NCBI GenBank assembly: GCA_964558115.1 | Contig: CAZLCI010000001.1 | Location: forward strand, 7,829-71,828 | Source: UBA3496 sp964558115 | GTDB taxonomy: Bacteria; UBA8248 | DNA: 64,000 bases | Reading direction: 5' to 3' | Shown: positions 8,573-16,976 of the stretch, piece after piece | Position numbering within the stretch: the first letter of the stretch is position 1 | Layout of the letters: each line of letters begins with the position of its first letter | Program-made: the position numbers and the translations under genes | Notes under the pieces: model-generated | Databases searched by the model: none | Seen by the model: the letters and a program-made list of their open reading frames with translations, nothing else | Told to the model about the DNA's origin: nothing

Positions 8573-9613
8573 ATGCGAGCAGTAATTCTCAAAGCATTTG
8601 GTGGCAGTGAGAATTTTGAGGATGGAGAATGGCCTGAGCCTAGCCCTATTTCTGGGGAAGTCAAGATCAGAGCAAAAGCAGTTTCTGTAAATCCCACGGA
8701 CTATAAAGCACGTTTGGGCGGAAATGAAGGCGCGGTCCCTATTATTTTAGGAAGAGATACTGCTGGTATCGTAGAAGAAGTTGGTGAGAATGTAGATCGT
8801 TTTTTTCCTGGAGACGAAGTAATGGCTTATCTGCCTCGTTTTGGTGATAGCGGGGGAAACGGTTATGCAGAATTTGTTTGCGTTCCCCATGAATTTGTGG
8901 CGAAAAAACCTAGCAATTTAACTTTTGAGGAGGCAGCTTCGATTCCTTTGGTATCTTTAACTGCGTATGAAGCAGTTTCTATAAAGTCAAATGTCGAAAA
9001 AAACGAATCTGTTTTTGTGGCAGGAGGTTCTGGAGGAGTGGGGAGTATGGCAGTACAGATGCTTCGTTTCTTTCAGGCAGATCCTTTAATAGTTACAGCG
9101 GGAAGTGATGAAAGTGCGGTTTATCTTGAAGAACTCGGAATAGAACCCGACAAAATTGTTTTATATTCTGGATTGTCTCTGGATGATGTATATGAAAAAG
9201 TTGTGTCGATGAATAATGGTAAATTGCCAAGAGTTACTTGTGATTTTGTTGGAAAGGATATGAAAAAACTTTGTATGCGCCTTGTTGATTTTCTTGGTCG
9301 AGTCGTTTCGATTGCTCCAGAAGAGGGAGCGCCTATTGATAACTTTTTCTCATCGAAAACAGGACCTATGTATACGAAATCTGCATCCTTTCACAGCGTT
9401 TTTTTAAGATCTCCTGTAAGAGGTGGAGGTCCTGATTACTACGGTGTGTATATGAAGTCTCTGGAAACAATTAGAAACTGGTTAGCGGATGAAGTTTTAA
9501 GACCTGGTAAGCTGGATATAATTGGTCCAATGAACTCCAAGAATATAAGTCATGCACACACTCTTTTGGAAGACGGACACGTAAAGGGTAAGATAGTTCT
9601 TCCAGTTGAATAA
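8573..9613 (+). CDS. Medium-chain dehydrogenase/reductase (quinone-oxidoreductase type)
   Basis: A 346-residue MDR-superfamily protein. It has the GroES-like N-terminal half (VSVNPTDYKARLGG, then ILGRDTAGIVEEVGENVDRF) and a Rossmann half with the dinucleotide loop AGGSGGVGSMAVQ near residues 156-168. The structural and catalytic zinc Cys ligands of alcohol dehydrogenases are not evident, so it is more likely an NADPH:quinone or enone reductase. The ATG follows GAGAGGAAC. A palindrome upstream may regulate it. Confidence 0.85.
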   Translation: MRAVILKAFGGSENFEDGEWPEPSPISGEVKIRAKAVSVNPTDYKARLGGNEGAVPIILGRDTAGIVEEVGENVDRFFPGDEVMAYLPRFGDSGGNGYAEFVCVPHEFVAKKPSNLTFEEAASIPLVSLTAYEAVSIKSNVEKNESVFVAGGSGGVGSMAVQMLRFFQADPLIVTAGSDESAVYLEELGIEPDKIVLYSGLSLDDVYEKVVSMNNGKLPRVTCDFVGKDMKKLCMRLVDFLGRVVSIAPEEGAPIDNFFSSKTGPMYTKSASFHSVFLRSPVRGGGPDYYGVYMKSLETIRNWLADEVLRPGKLDIIGPMNSKNISHAHTLLEDGHVKGKIVLPVE

Positions 9614-9773
9614 TCTTAATGTTTGAGAGTTTTTGTAATAAAAAAGGTGTAAGATTTTCTAGATACTCGGGAAAATTTCAAGAAATGAAGTTGCTTATAT
9701 TCGAAGAGTGAAGATAATGTTGTTTGACGATAGTTTCACTCACTTTATTTTTCTTTTTTTTAAGGAGTGGTTT

Positions 9774-10019
9774 TTGAAAAAGGACAGCTTAGGAAAAGAA
9801 GATAGGGAAAATGTTTCCGATAGTCCTGTTGAGAGAAATCTTAGGAGAATATTTGGTCAGATGAGTTTCGAGAAGAGTAATGTATACGAAGCTGGGACTA
9901 GAAATGATGGAGAAGAAAATATGGATCGTCTAAAAACATTTTCTTCGAAGAAAAAAATTAGAGCAAAAAGAAGAGAAAGAAAAGAAAATAACGGACCAAA
10001 TTATGTTCCAGGTCCCTAA
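9774..10019 (+). CDS. Small charged protein ahead of mqnE, unknown function
   Basis: An 81-residue, very hydrophilic protein rich in Lys, Arg and Glu; the last third is a strongly basic run (KKKIRAKRRERKEN) ending in VPGP. No family is recognised. The start is the TTG at 9774, because TAAGGAG stands about six bases before it; the same frame opens earlier at 9708 without a ribosome site. The 22-base gap to mqnE suggests co-transcription with the menaquinone genes. It could be a nucleic-acid-binding or assembly protein, but that is inference from charge only. Confidence 0.5.
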   Translation: MKKDSLGKEDRENVSDSPVERNLRRIFGQMSFEKSNVYEAGTRNDGEENMDRLKTFSSKKKIRAKRRERKENNGPNYVPGP

Positions 10020-10041
10020 ATTTTTATAAGGTAGGTAAAAA

Positions 10042-11181
10042 TTGGATAACCAGTACTATGAAACATATCTTCGAAAGACTTCATTGTCAGAAGTTTTGCA
10101 GAAAGTAGATAAAGGAGATAGATTATCATTTGAAGACGGTCTCTCTTTATACGCTTCAAATGATATTAATGCGATAGGATACTTAGCTAATAAAGTTCGA
10201 GAACGACTTCATGGTAATCGTACTTTTTACAATGTGAATAGTCATATTAATTATTCGAATGTTTGTGTCTTGTGGAAGGCTTGTAAATTTTGTGCTTTTG
10301 GAAAAAAAGAAGGGCAGCAAGATGCGTACTCCTATTCGTTAGAAGAAATTTTTAAACAGGCGGAAGAACTGGGGAAAGGCCGTACGGAATTTCATATGGT
10401 CGGAGGCCTTCATCCTGACTTACCGTTTGATTATTACTTAGAGATGATTCACGGTATTAAGGAAATTCATCCTCATCTTCATCTGAAATGTTTTACTTCA
10501 ACTGAAATACGTTGGATTGCAGATCATATTGCCAAGATGAGTATTGAAGAAACTTTGGAAACATTGGTTAGAGCAGGACTTGGTTCCCTTACAGGTGGAG
10601 GGGCTGAAATTTTTGCAGAGCCAACAAGATCGAAAATATGCAAAGGGAAACAGTCTGCAGAGGATTGGCTAGAAGTTCACCGAATTGCACACAACATGGG
10701 ATTATCTAGTACATGTACTATGTTATATGGCCATATTGAGACTGATGCTGATAGAGTAGATCATATGTTACAACTTCGAGAATTACAGGATGAGACCAAT
10801 GGTTTTACAACATTTATTCCACTATCCTTTCACCCCGATAATACACAAATGAGTGATGTACGTCCTTCTGGTGGCATTTTAGATTTAAAGAATTATGCTG
10901 TTAGTAGACTTTTATTGGATAATATTCCACATATTAAAGCTTATTGGATTATGGTTGGTCTTCCTATTGCTCAATTAAGTCAACAATATGGAGTAAATGA
11001 TTTAGATGGGACTGTTGTTCAAGAAAAAATTTATCATATGGCTGGAGCTCAAACTCCATCTGAATTAACGGTTGATTATATACGAAATATTATTAGGGAA
11101 GTTGGTAGAGAGCCAGTAGAAAGAGATACCCTCTATAATGAGGTGATTCGTGAAGGAGAGAAATGGGCAGTTCATGCTTAA
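10042..11181 (+). CDS. mqnE: Aminofutalosine synthase (radical SAM)
   Basis: Joins the product of MqnA to a SAM-derived adenosyl group in the futalosine menaquinone pathway. The 379 residues cover the whole radical-SAM barrel, with FHMVGGLHPDLPFDYYLEMI and GGGAEIFAEPTRSKI as in the MqnE/MqnC/CofH group. The cluster motif reads CVLWKACKFC, a Cys-x5-Cys-x2-Cys spacing, where the neighbouring MqnC has the standard Cys-x3-Cys-x2-Cys. Start is TTG after AAGGTAGGT. The last 19 bases overlap mqnA, which points to translational coupling. Confidence 0.9.
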   Translation: MDNQYYETYLRKTSLSEVLQKVDKGDRLSFEDGLSLYASNDINAIGYLANKVRERLHGNRTFYNVNSHINYSNVCVLWKACKFCAFGKKEGQQDAYSYSLEEIFKQAEELGKGRTEFHMVGGLHPDLPFDYYLEMIHGIKEIHPHLHLKCFTSTEIRWIADHIAKMSIEETLETLVRAGLGSLTGGGAEIFAEPTRSKICKGKQSAEDWLEVHRIAHNMGLSSTCTMLYGHIETDADRVDHMLQLRELQDETNGFTTFIPLSFHPDNTQMSDVRPSGGILDLKNYAVSRLLLDNIPHIKAYWIMVGLPIAQLSQQYGVNDLDGTVVQEKIYHMAGAQTPSELTVDYIRNIIREVGREPVERDTLYNEVIREGEKWAVHA

Positions 11182-13472
11182 GACTCGGAACAGTTCCTTT
11201 CATTAATGCAAGACCTCTTACATTCAGTCTCGAAAATAATGAAAACATTCAAATTGTTAGTTTCCCTCCTAGTGAACTATCTTCACTTTTAAAAGATAAT
11301 AAGTTAGATGGTGCATTAGTTTCTTCGTTTTCTTTATTTAGATTAAAGAATTCTAGATATGTGCCTAAAATTGGGATAGTAAGTAATGGTCCAGTAGAAA
11401 GTATTCGCCTGTATTGTAGAAAACCCGCGGATACATTGCAGGTGGTTGGTCTAGATTCTTGGTCTCTTTCCGCAAGCAATATGTTACGCGTTCTGCTGAA
11501 ACACCGATGGGGAGTAGAACCAAAGTTCGTTCCTGTAAATCCCAAAATACCTCCAAAAGAAGATAATCAATTAGATGCATTTCTTTTAATTGGTGACAAT
11601 GCATTAAGAGAGCCTCCAGGAGATTTTTATGTGGTGGACTTAGGAGATGAATGGACTGCGTTCACAAAGCTTCCTTTTGTGTATGCAGTCTGGGTTTTCC
11701 CGGAAGGTAAAGGAAATTCTGATATCGCGTGTGAATTAATTAAATCAAAAGAAGAAGGGATTAAGAATCTAGATAAAATTACTTCTGTTCTTGCAAGTGA
11801 GAATTTATTTATAAAAGAAGGAGATATCCGTAATTATTTAACAAATTGTATTTTATACGATGTGGGAGAAAAAGAGGAAGAAGGGCTAAATTTATATTAC
11901 GATTACTTACAGAAAGATGGTCTTGTGGAAAAAGGATGGATTGCGAGGAAATTACCTGTACCAGACATTCGTTTCCATAAAGAAGGAGCAGAAAATCAAA
12001 AGGAAGATTTAGAAATTTTTAATTCTTCTAATTCTCAAGAAGACGAGCAACTTTGTTTTAAATCTATTGCTGATGTGTCTTCCATGATTAGAGAAAAGAA
12101 AATTTCACCTTTAGATCTTACACAGTCTTTCTTGAAACAAATTGAAAAAATAAATAGTAAATTGAACGTATACGTTACTGTTACAGAAGAAGAAGCGTTA
12201 AAAAAGGCGACAAAGGCAGAGAAAGAAATCAATAGAGGAAATTATAGAGGCCCTTTGCACGGTATCCCTTTTGCGGCAAAAGATATCATTAATACGGAGA
12301 AAATCCTTACTACAAATGGTTCTAATTTTTTTAAAGATCATTACCCTGACAAGGACGCGTTTGTAATAAGTTCTCTTTACGATGCAGGTGCTGTTTTGTT
12401 GGGTAAAGTGAATACTCATGAGTTTGCTGGGGGTTCAACAACCATCAATCCATTCTATGGTACTACTAAAAATCCATGGAATACCGAGAGGATAGTAGGA
12501 GGTTCTAGTGGAGGTTCTGCGGCTGCCGTAGCTTCGTATTTGACGACTTTTTCATTGGGAACCGATACAGGCGGTTCGATAAGAACTCCTGCTGGTTTTT
12601 GTGGTGTTGTAGGTCTTAAGCCTACTCATGGAAGAGTAAGTTTATCTGGAGTTTGTCCAAACGTTTTGAGCTTTGATCATGTAGGACCGATGGCAAGAAG
12701 TACAGAAGATATAGCTATAATTCTTGAAAGTATGGCAGGGTATGATTTTCAAGATTCTAAATCTAAAGATATTCCTGTTCCAGAATATTCTTCAACCATT
12801 GATCAGGGAATCAAGGATAAGAGGATTGTTATCTGTCCGGATTTTTATAATCATTCTGATGTCGATTCTGCAGTACGAGAAAATTTTGAAAGTGCATGTT
12901 TGGTTTTTGAAAGTCTAGGAGCAATTGTAGAGGAGATCCCTTTCCCACATTTTGAAAAAGTAATGAATATTTTTCCGAAGATAGCTGGACCGGAGTTTTC
13001 AGAATTTCATAGATCCTTTTTTGAAAAGAATCCAAAAAGTTATGGAGAAGATATTTTAAAACGTCTTGATTGGTCTTTTGAAATTTCAATGGACGAGTAC
13101 GTTAGAGGTTTGCGTGAACGTGAAATTTTCCAAAGAGAAATGGAGGAATTTTTCAAAACTTTTGATGCTCTTATTTCTCCGGCTCTTCCGTGTGTTGCTC
13201 CAACAATAGAAGGTCTCAAAGCTAATATAGACAAAAAAGAAATAGTTTATGATTATCTGCATCGACCATTTTTAACTCCTCATAATGTAACAGGATTTCC
13301 TGCATTAGTTTCTCCTACGGGATTTGACCAAATTGGGATGCCTACCTCTATACAGATTGTTTCTGGTCCATGGAAAGAGGAAAGTTTATTCCAGATTGCG
13401 CATGCTTTTGAAAAAGAGAGTTCATCATATAGAAATGTTATTCCTGAAATTATACTTAGAGAGAATGGTTAG
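11163..13472 (+). CDS. mqnA: Chorismate dehydratase MqnA fused to an amidase-signature domain
   Basis: Residues 1 to about 265 are a full MqnA-like domain (LRLGTVPFINARPLTFSLE, then DGALVSSFSLF and FVYAVWVFPEG), which makes 3-enolpyruvylbenzoate from chorismate. After a hydrophilic linker (about 266-295), residues 296-769 form a complete amidase-signature enzyme with the Ser-cisSer-Lys triad Lys373, Ser448 and Ser472 (DTGGSIR), at the same spacing as in GatA. The ATG has GGAGAGAA before it and lies inside the end of mqnE. The substrate of the amidase half is unknown. The fusion looks genuine because both halves are intact and the linker is normal coding sequence. Confidence 0.87.
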   Translation: MGSSCLRLGTVPFINARPLTFSLENNENIQIVSFPPSELSSLLKDNKLDGALVSSFSLFRLKNSRYVPKIGIVSNGPVESIRLYCRKPADTLQVVGLDSWSLSASNMLRVLLKHRWGVEPKFVPVNPKIPPKEDNQLDAFLLIGDNALREPPGDFYVVDLGDEWTAFTKLPFVYAVWVFPEGKGNSDIACELIKSKEEGIKNLDKITSVLASENLFIKEGDIRNYLTNCILYDVGEKEEEGLNLYYDYLQKDGLVEKGWIARKLPVPDIRFHKEGAENQKEDLEIFNSSNSQEDEQLCFKSIADVSSMIREKKISPLDLTQSFLKQIEKINSKLNVYVTVTEEEALKKATKAEKEINRGNYRGPLHGIPFAAKDIINTEKILTTNGSNFFKDHYPDKDAFVISSLYDAGAVLLGKVNTHEFAGGSTTINPFYGTTKNPWNTERIVGGSSGGSAAAVASYLTTFSLGTDTGGSIRTPAGFCGVVGLKPTHGRVSLSGVCPNVLSFDHVGPMARSTEDIAIILESMAGYDFQDSKSKDIPVPEYSSTIDQGIKDKRIVICPDFYNHSDVDSAVRENFESACLVFESLGAIVEEIPFPHFEKVMNIFPKIAGPEFSEFHRSFFEKNPKSYGEDILKRLDWSFEISMDEYVRGLREREIFQREMEEFFKTFDALISPALPCVAPTIEGLKANIDKKEIVYDYLHRPFLTPHNVTGFPALVSPTGFDQIGMPTSIQIVSGPWKEESLFQIAHAFEKESSSYRNVIPEIILRENG

Positions 13473-13526
13473 TTTTGTTATTTATGGCATAATTTTTTCG
13501 TAATTTATTACGGAGATGATTTAATA

Positions 13527-14600
13527 ATGGCAGAAAAAAGATTTTACGAGGTAATAGAGAAAACCTTACTTGGTGAAAGATTATCTTCAGATGACTGTCT
13601 TGTATTGTTTCAAGGTGATGACTTAGTTGCGCTCGGCGCTGCTGCTGATCAAATCAGAAATTCTTATCACCCAGGGCGTATTGCTACTTATTGCGTTGAT
13701 CGAAATATAAATTATACGAATGTATGTGATGTTTATTGTACATTCTGTGCATTCTATAGACCTCCAGGTGGACATCCCGAATCATATGTAAGAACAAAAG
13801 AAGAAATCAAGGAAAAGATAGATGAATTATATTCTTTGGGAGGAAAGCAGATTCTATTACAAGGAGGACACCACCCAGATCTGCGAATAGAATGGTATGA
13901 AGGTTTATTTTCATGGATGAAGGCTGAATATCCCGATCTACATTTACATGCGCTGAGCCCTCCAGAGATTTATCATATTTCCAAACTAGAAGATATGCCG
14001 TTTGAAGTTGTAATAAATAGGTTGCATCAAGCTGGTCTTGATTCTATTCCAGGAGGTGGTGGGGAAATTTTAGTAGATCGAGTTCGAAACAAGATTTCAA
14101 AATTAAAAGTCAATACAGAAGGGTGGCTCGAAATTATGAGAGTAGCACACGGTCTTGGTTTGCGATCTACTGCTACAATGATGTTTGGTCATGTGGAAAC
14201 TCTAGAAGAGAGAGTTGAACATTTAAATTCTTTAAGAGAATTGCAGGATCAAACAAAAGGTTTTACTGCATTTATTTGTTGGACTTTCCAGAATGACGGT
14301 TCTGCAACTCTAAGAGTTCCCACAGTAGGTAGTAGTGAATATTTAAAAACATTGTCTATCAGCAGACTTTTTTTAGATAATATTCCAAATTTTCAATCTT
14401 CTTGGGTGACTCAAGGAATGAAGATTGGAGAACTTTCCCTTCACTATGGTGCAAATGACATGGGGTCTACTATGATTGAGGAGAATGTCGTGAGTTCTGC
14501 GGGCACGACTTATTGCCTGAATGAAGAAGATTTGAGTGTCATGGCAAAGAATGCTGGTCTAGTGCCGAAAAGACGAAATTTTTTCTATGATTTAGTCTGA
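13527..14600 (+). CDS. mqnC: Dehypoxanthine futalosine cyclase (radical SAM)
   Basis: Cyclises dehypoxanthine futalosine in menaquinone synthesis. The 357 residues include the standard radical-SAM motif CDVYCTFCAF (Cys-x3-Cys-x2-Cys), GGKQILLQGGHHPDL, LHALSPPEI and the family stretch GLDSIPGGGGEIL. Length is normal for the family. The ATG at 13527 follows ACGGAGATGAT. It sits 54 bases after the mqnA-amidase gene and 10 bases before the deaminase gene. No mqnB or mqnD lies nearby. Confidence 0.92.
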   Translation: MAEKRFYEVIEKTLLGERLSSDDCLVLFQGDDLVALGAAADQIRNSYHPGRIATYCVDRNINYTNVCDVYCTFCAFYRPPGGHPESYVRTKEEIKEKIDELYSLGGKQILLQGGHHPDLRIEWYEGLFSWMKAEYPDLHLHALSPPEIYHISKLEDMPFEVVINRLHQAGLDSIPGGGGEILVDRVRNKISKLKVNTEGWLEIMRVAHGLGLRSTATMMFGHVETLEERVEHLNSLRELQDQTKGFTAFICWTFQNDGSATLRVPTVGSSEYLKTLSISRLFLDNIPNFQSSWVTQGMKIGELSLHYGANDMGSTMIEENVVSSAGTTYCLNEEDLSVMAKNAGLVPKRRNFFYDLV

Positions 14601-14610
14601 TTTTTCTTTC

Positions 14611-15888
14611 GTGAAAGAATTAAGTTTGGATAACACTAAAGATACATTTCAACTATGGACAGCCGATCTTATTTGCCCGGTAAACGATTTACCTATAAGA
14701 AATGGAGCAGTTTTAACTTCAAATGGTAAAGTTTTAGCAGTAGGAGAGGAAGAATTTATTCGTCCTCACAGCACTTTTGTAACCGAGAGACACTTTGAAA
14801 ACTCGATTCTTATTCCAGGACTAGTGAATTCACATACACATCTTGAATTAAGTGGTATGCAAATTTTACCATCGAAACTGTCGGAATGGATTCCAAATTT
14901 AGTATCGCAAACAAGAGAGTGGCCGAGTCATTTATTTCTTTCTTCCTCAAGGATTGGAACAGCTAAAAGTATTTCTTCAGGCGTAACCTGTGTTGGAGAT
15001 ATTAGCGTCTCGGGTGAGAGTAAGACAGCTATTGTTGATGCAGGAATGAGGGGCATAATTTTTCATGAATTTTTAGGAATTAATGAAAAAGAAGCTGAAT
15101 CAATTTTTAATAAAAAAATAGCAGAAATTTATGAATCTAAGGATTACGAAGGAGAATCGAACGAATTTGTTCGTAATGGTCTTAGTCCTCATTCTCCTTA
15201 TTCTGCTTCTTTCGATCTTTATAATAGAATTGTGTCTCATGGAAGTTCAAATAATTTCAAAGTAGCAACACATCTTCTTGAAAGTCCAGATGAGTTGCAA
15301 TTTTTGCAGACTGGGGAAGGTGATTTTCAAGAGATGTTCGAAAGATTACAAAGTGATATAGATTTTTTTGAACCTTTCGGTTGCAGTCCCATAGAGTTTT
15401 TTAATCAAAAGGGGATTCTTCGAAATATTCATCTAACTATTCATTGTAATCAAACGGATGAAAATGATTGGAGATTATTACGGACAAACGGAGTCTATGT
15501 TTGTGTTTGTCCAAGGTCTGCATCTTTTTTTGATCATGCTTTAGCAGATATTCGAGGAATGAGGAATCAAGGAGTAATGTTGTGTCTAGGGACAGATAGT
15601 CTTGCTAGTTCTCCTTCTCTATCTGTTTTGGAAGAAGCAATAGCCTTAAGAGAAGCAGATAGTACTATCGAAGCAAGTGAACTTCTTATGTATTGCACAC
15701 TCTCTGGTTCAAAGGCTTTAGGATTTGAAAATGAAGGAATTGGTTCAATTATGCCTGGAGGTGTTGCAGATTTTGCAGTTGTAGAAGTATCCAAAGACCA
15801 TAAATATTTAGATATAGAACATATTTTCGACAAACGTTCGGTTGTTGGATGTACTGTTATAAATGGGATGATACGATTTGAAAAATAA
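14611..15888 (+). CDS. mqnX: Amidohydrolase, probable aminofutalosine deaminase
   Basis: A 425-residue TrzA/SsnA-type amidohydrolase with all metal and catalytic motifs: GLVNSHTHLELSG, ATHLLESPDE, LTIHCNQTDEND and LGTDSLAS. Placed after mqnE, mqnA and mqnC, its likely role is deamination of 6-amino-6-deoxyfutalosine to futalosine, as for MqnX; a guanine- or S-adenosylhomocysteine-deaminase role is the alternative. The GTG start at 14611 has only a weak Shine-Dalgarno, and an in-frame TTG at 14626 is possible. The symbol rests on context as well as family. Confidence 0.75.
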   Translation: MKELSLDNTKDTFQLWTADLICPVNDLPIRNGAVLTSNGKVLAVGEEEFIRPHSTFVTERHFENSILIPGLVNSHTHLELSGMQILPSKLSEWIPNLVSQTREWPSHLFLSSSRIGTAKSISSGVTCVGDISVSGESKTAIVDAGMRGIIFHEFLGINEKEAESIFNKKIAEIYESKDYEGESNEFVRNGLSPHSPYSASFDLYNRIVSHGSSNNFKVATHLLESPDELQFLQTGEGDFQEMFERLQSDIDFFEPFGCSPIEFFNQKGILRNIHLTIHCNQTDENDWRLLRTNGVYVCVCPRSASFFDHALADIRGMRNQGVMLCLGTDSLASSPSLSVLEEAIALREADSTIEASELLMYCTLSGSKALGFENEGIGSIMPGGVADFAVVEVSKDHKYLDIEHIFDKRSVVGCTVINGMIRFEK

Positions 15889-15971
15889 ATATTAATGGGT
15901 TTGAATAAGTAAGAATTTTGTAATCAATTAATTTATGGGCCTAGATAGTCCAGAGAGGAGAATTTTTTCTG

Positions 15972-16577
15972 ATGCCAAAAAAAGAAATGTTATTTGATAA
16001 AACTAATTGGAGAACTAGAAAACCAAGATATGATGTAGCAGAGGCAAAAATCGGAAGGGTGCTAACGGTGAGAATGGCACCGGGAGATGATTTATTCGGA
16101 ACCACAGTAAAAATATGCAAGGAAAAAAAATTAAAATCAGGAGTGATATTGAGTGTAGCAGCTAGTCTTAGAAAAGCGACATTAAGAAATGTATGGAAAT
16201 TTCCAGAACCTTTCCCTATTAATGATGAATGTAGAATCTTTACTCCTATCAATGGACCATTAGAACTTTTGCAAATGAGCGGCAATATTACACAGACAGA
16301 AAATGGAGAACCTTATCTTCATGCGCATGTAACTATTTCTATGGGAAGGCCAGAAGCGACATGCTTCGGAGGCCATCTTGTTGAAGGATGTGAAATTTTT
16401 AGTACTTGCGAGATGGTGATAGCAGAGATTGATGGTATTGATTTTATGAGACTGATGGATAAGCATACACGTGTAGGCGAAATATATGGAATCGAACTTG
16501 AGGGAAAAAGTTCTACTCAAGTAAAAAAAGCTATTTCTGATAGAAAGAAACGTCCTAAACCTAATGGAGTTAGGTAG
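15972..16577 (+). CDS. PPC (DUF296) domain protein
   Basis: A 201-residue protein with a PPC/PCC domain. The early core is APGDDLFGTTVKICKEKKLK. Later come the histidines HAHVTISMG and GGHLVEGCEIF, which cluster at a metal site in structures of the family. In bacteria these small trimers have no firmly known function; in plants the domain occurs in AT-hook proteins. The C-terminal 25 residues are basic. It ends eight bases inside the convergent selenoprotein-like gene. GGAG lies 11 bases before the ATG. Confidence 0.78.
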   Translation: MPKKEMLFDKTNWRTRKPRYDVAEAKIGRVLTVRMAPGDDLFGTTVKICKEKKLKSGVILSVAASLRKATLRNVWKFPEPFPINDECRIFTPINGPLELLQMSGNITQTENGEPYLHAHVTISMGRPEATCFGGHLVEGCEIFSTCEMVIAEIDGIDFMRLMDKHTRVGEIYGIELEGKSSTQVKKAISDRKKRPKPNGVR

Positions 16578-16854
16578 TTTCCTTTTCGTCAGATGATTTT
16601 TGAGATTTCTTAAATCGTTGATTCATACTTTGTGCTATTCCACCTATTACGGCTGAAACTACGTTGAAAGTTGAGTCTAGAGTTTCTTCTGATATTTCTT
16701 TTTTTCTAGCATCTGCTAGACGGTGGTTTACTCAGGGTTGGCAGTTTCTCGTGATAGCTACTGAGAGACCTATTAGAATTTTTTCTCTTTCTGTCAACAG
16801 ATCGGAACTGTGTGCATCACGATAAAATTTTCGGAAATCTGATTTGTCTGACAT
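16570..16854 (-). CDS. AhpD/carboxymuconolactone-decarboxylase-like selenoprotein (in-frame TGA)
   Basis: Reading from ATG 16854 gives 94 codons before TAA 16572-16570, with one internal TGA at 16734-16732 (codon 41). The protein around it, LLTEREKILIGLSVAITRNC then Q-P-[TGA]-V-N-H-R-L-A, has the AhpD/CMD layout, and the TGA takes the place of the second Cys of CxxC (Cys38-x-x-U41). The family match continues on both sides (VVSAVIGGIAQSMNQRF). AAAGGA stands seven bases before the ATG. A SECIS-like hairpin follows the TGA. AhpD-like selenoproteins are known from metagenomes. They reduce peroxides or thiols through this redox pair. The alternative is a nonsense mutation of a Cys codon. Confidence 0.82.
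16705..16734 (-). promoter_or_regulatory. Bacterial SECIS-like hairpin after the TGA codon
   Basis: On the minus strand the TGA (16734-16732) is followed by 11 bases and then a perfect 6-base-pair stem TCTAGC/GCTAGA (16720-16715 and 16710-16705) with loop AGAT. The loop begins 17 bases after the TGA and has G in second place. Both fit the known bacterial rule of a loop 16-37 bases downstream with a G among its first two bases. SelB would bind here. Confidence 0.7.
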
Positions 16855-16888
16855 GATTAGTCCTTTGTAAGAGGTTTGGTGAAATTAT

Positions 16889-16917
16889 GGATAAAAATGA
16901 AATACTAGCATTTATCC
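16889..16917. promoter_or_regulatory. Inverted repeat between divergent genes
   Basis: GGATAAA at 16889-16895 is repeated inverted as TTTATCC at 16911-16917, with 15 bases between. It lies in the 122-base region between the selenoprotein-like gene and the SDR gene, which are transcribed away from each other. It could be a shared operator; chance is not excluded. Confidence 0.3.
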
Positions 16918-16976
16918 TAAACGAGTTTTAATATTTTCATCAAATAATTTTACTAAAAATTAACAAGAGGTGAAAT

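Noticed and set aside
11163..13472. MqnA-amidase as an assembly or frameshift artefact
   Set aside because: Both domains are complete, share one frame without compression, and are joined by about 30 polar residues of ordinary coding sequence.
16570..16854. Reading the AhpD-like frame as a simple pseudogene
   Set aside because: The only stop is TGA at the redox Cys position, with a fitting hairpin after it, an intact frame on both sides and a good ribosome site. A random nonsense change would seldom meet all of these. The option stays open until sel genes are checked.
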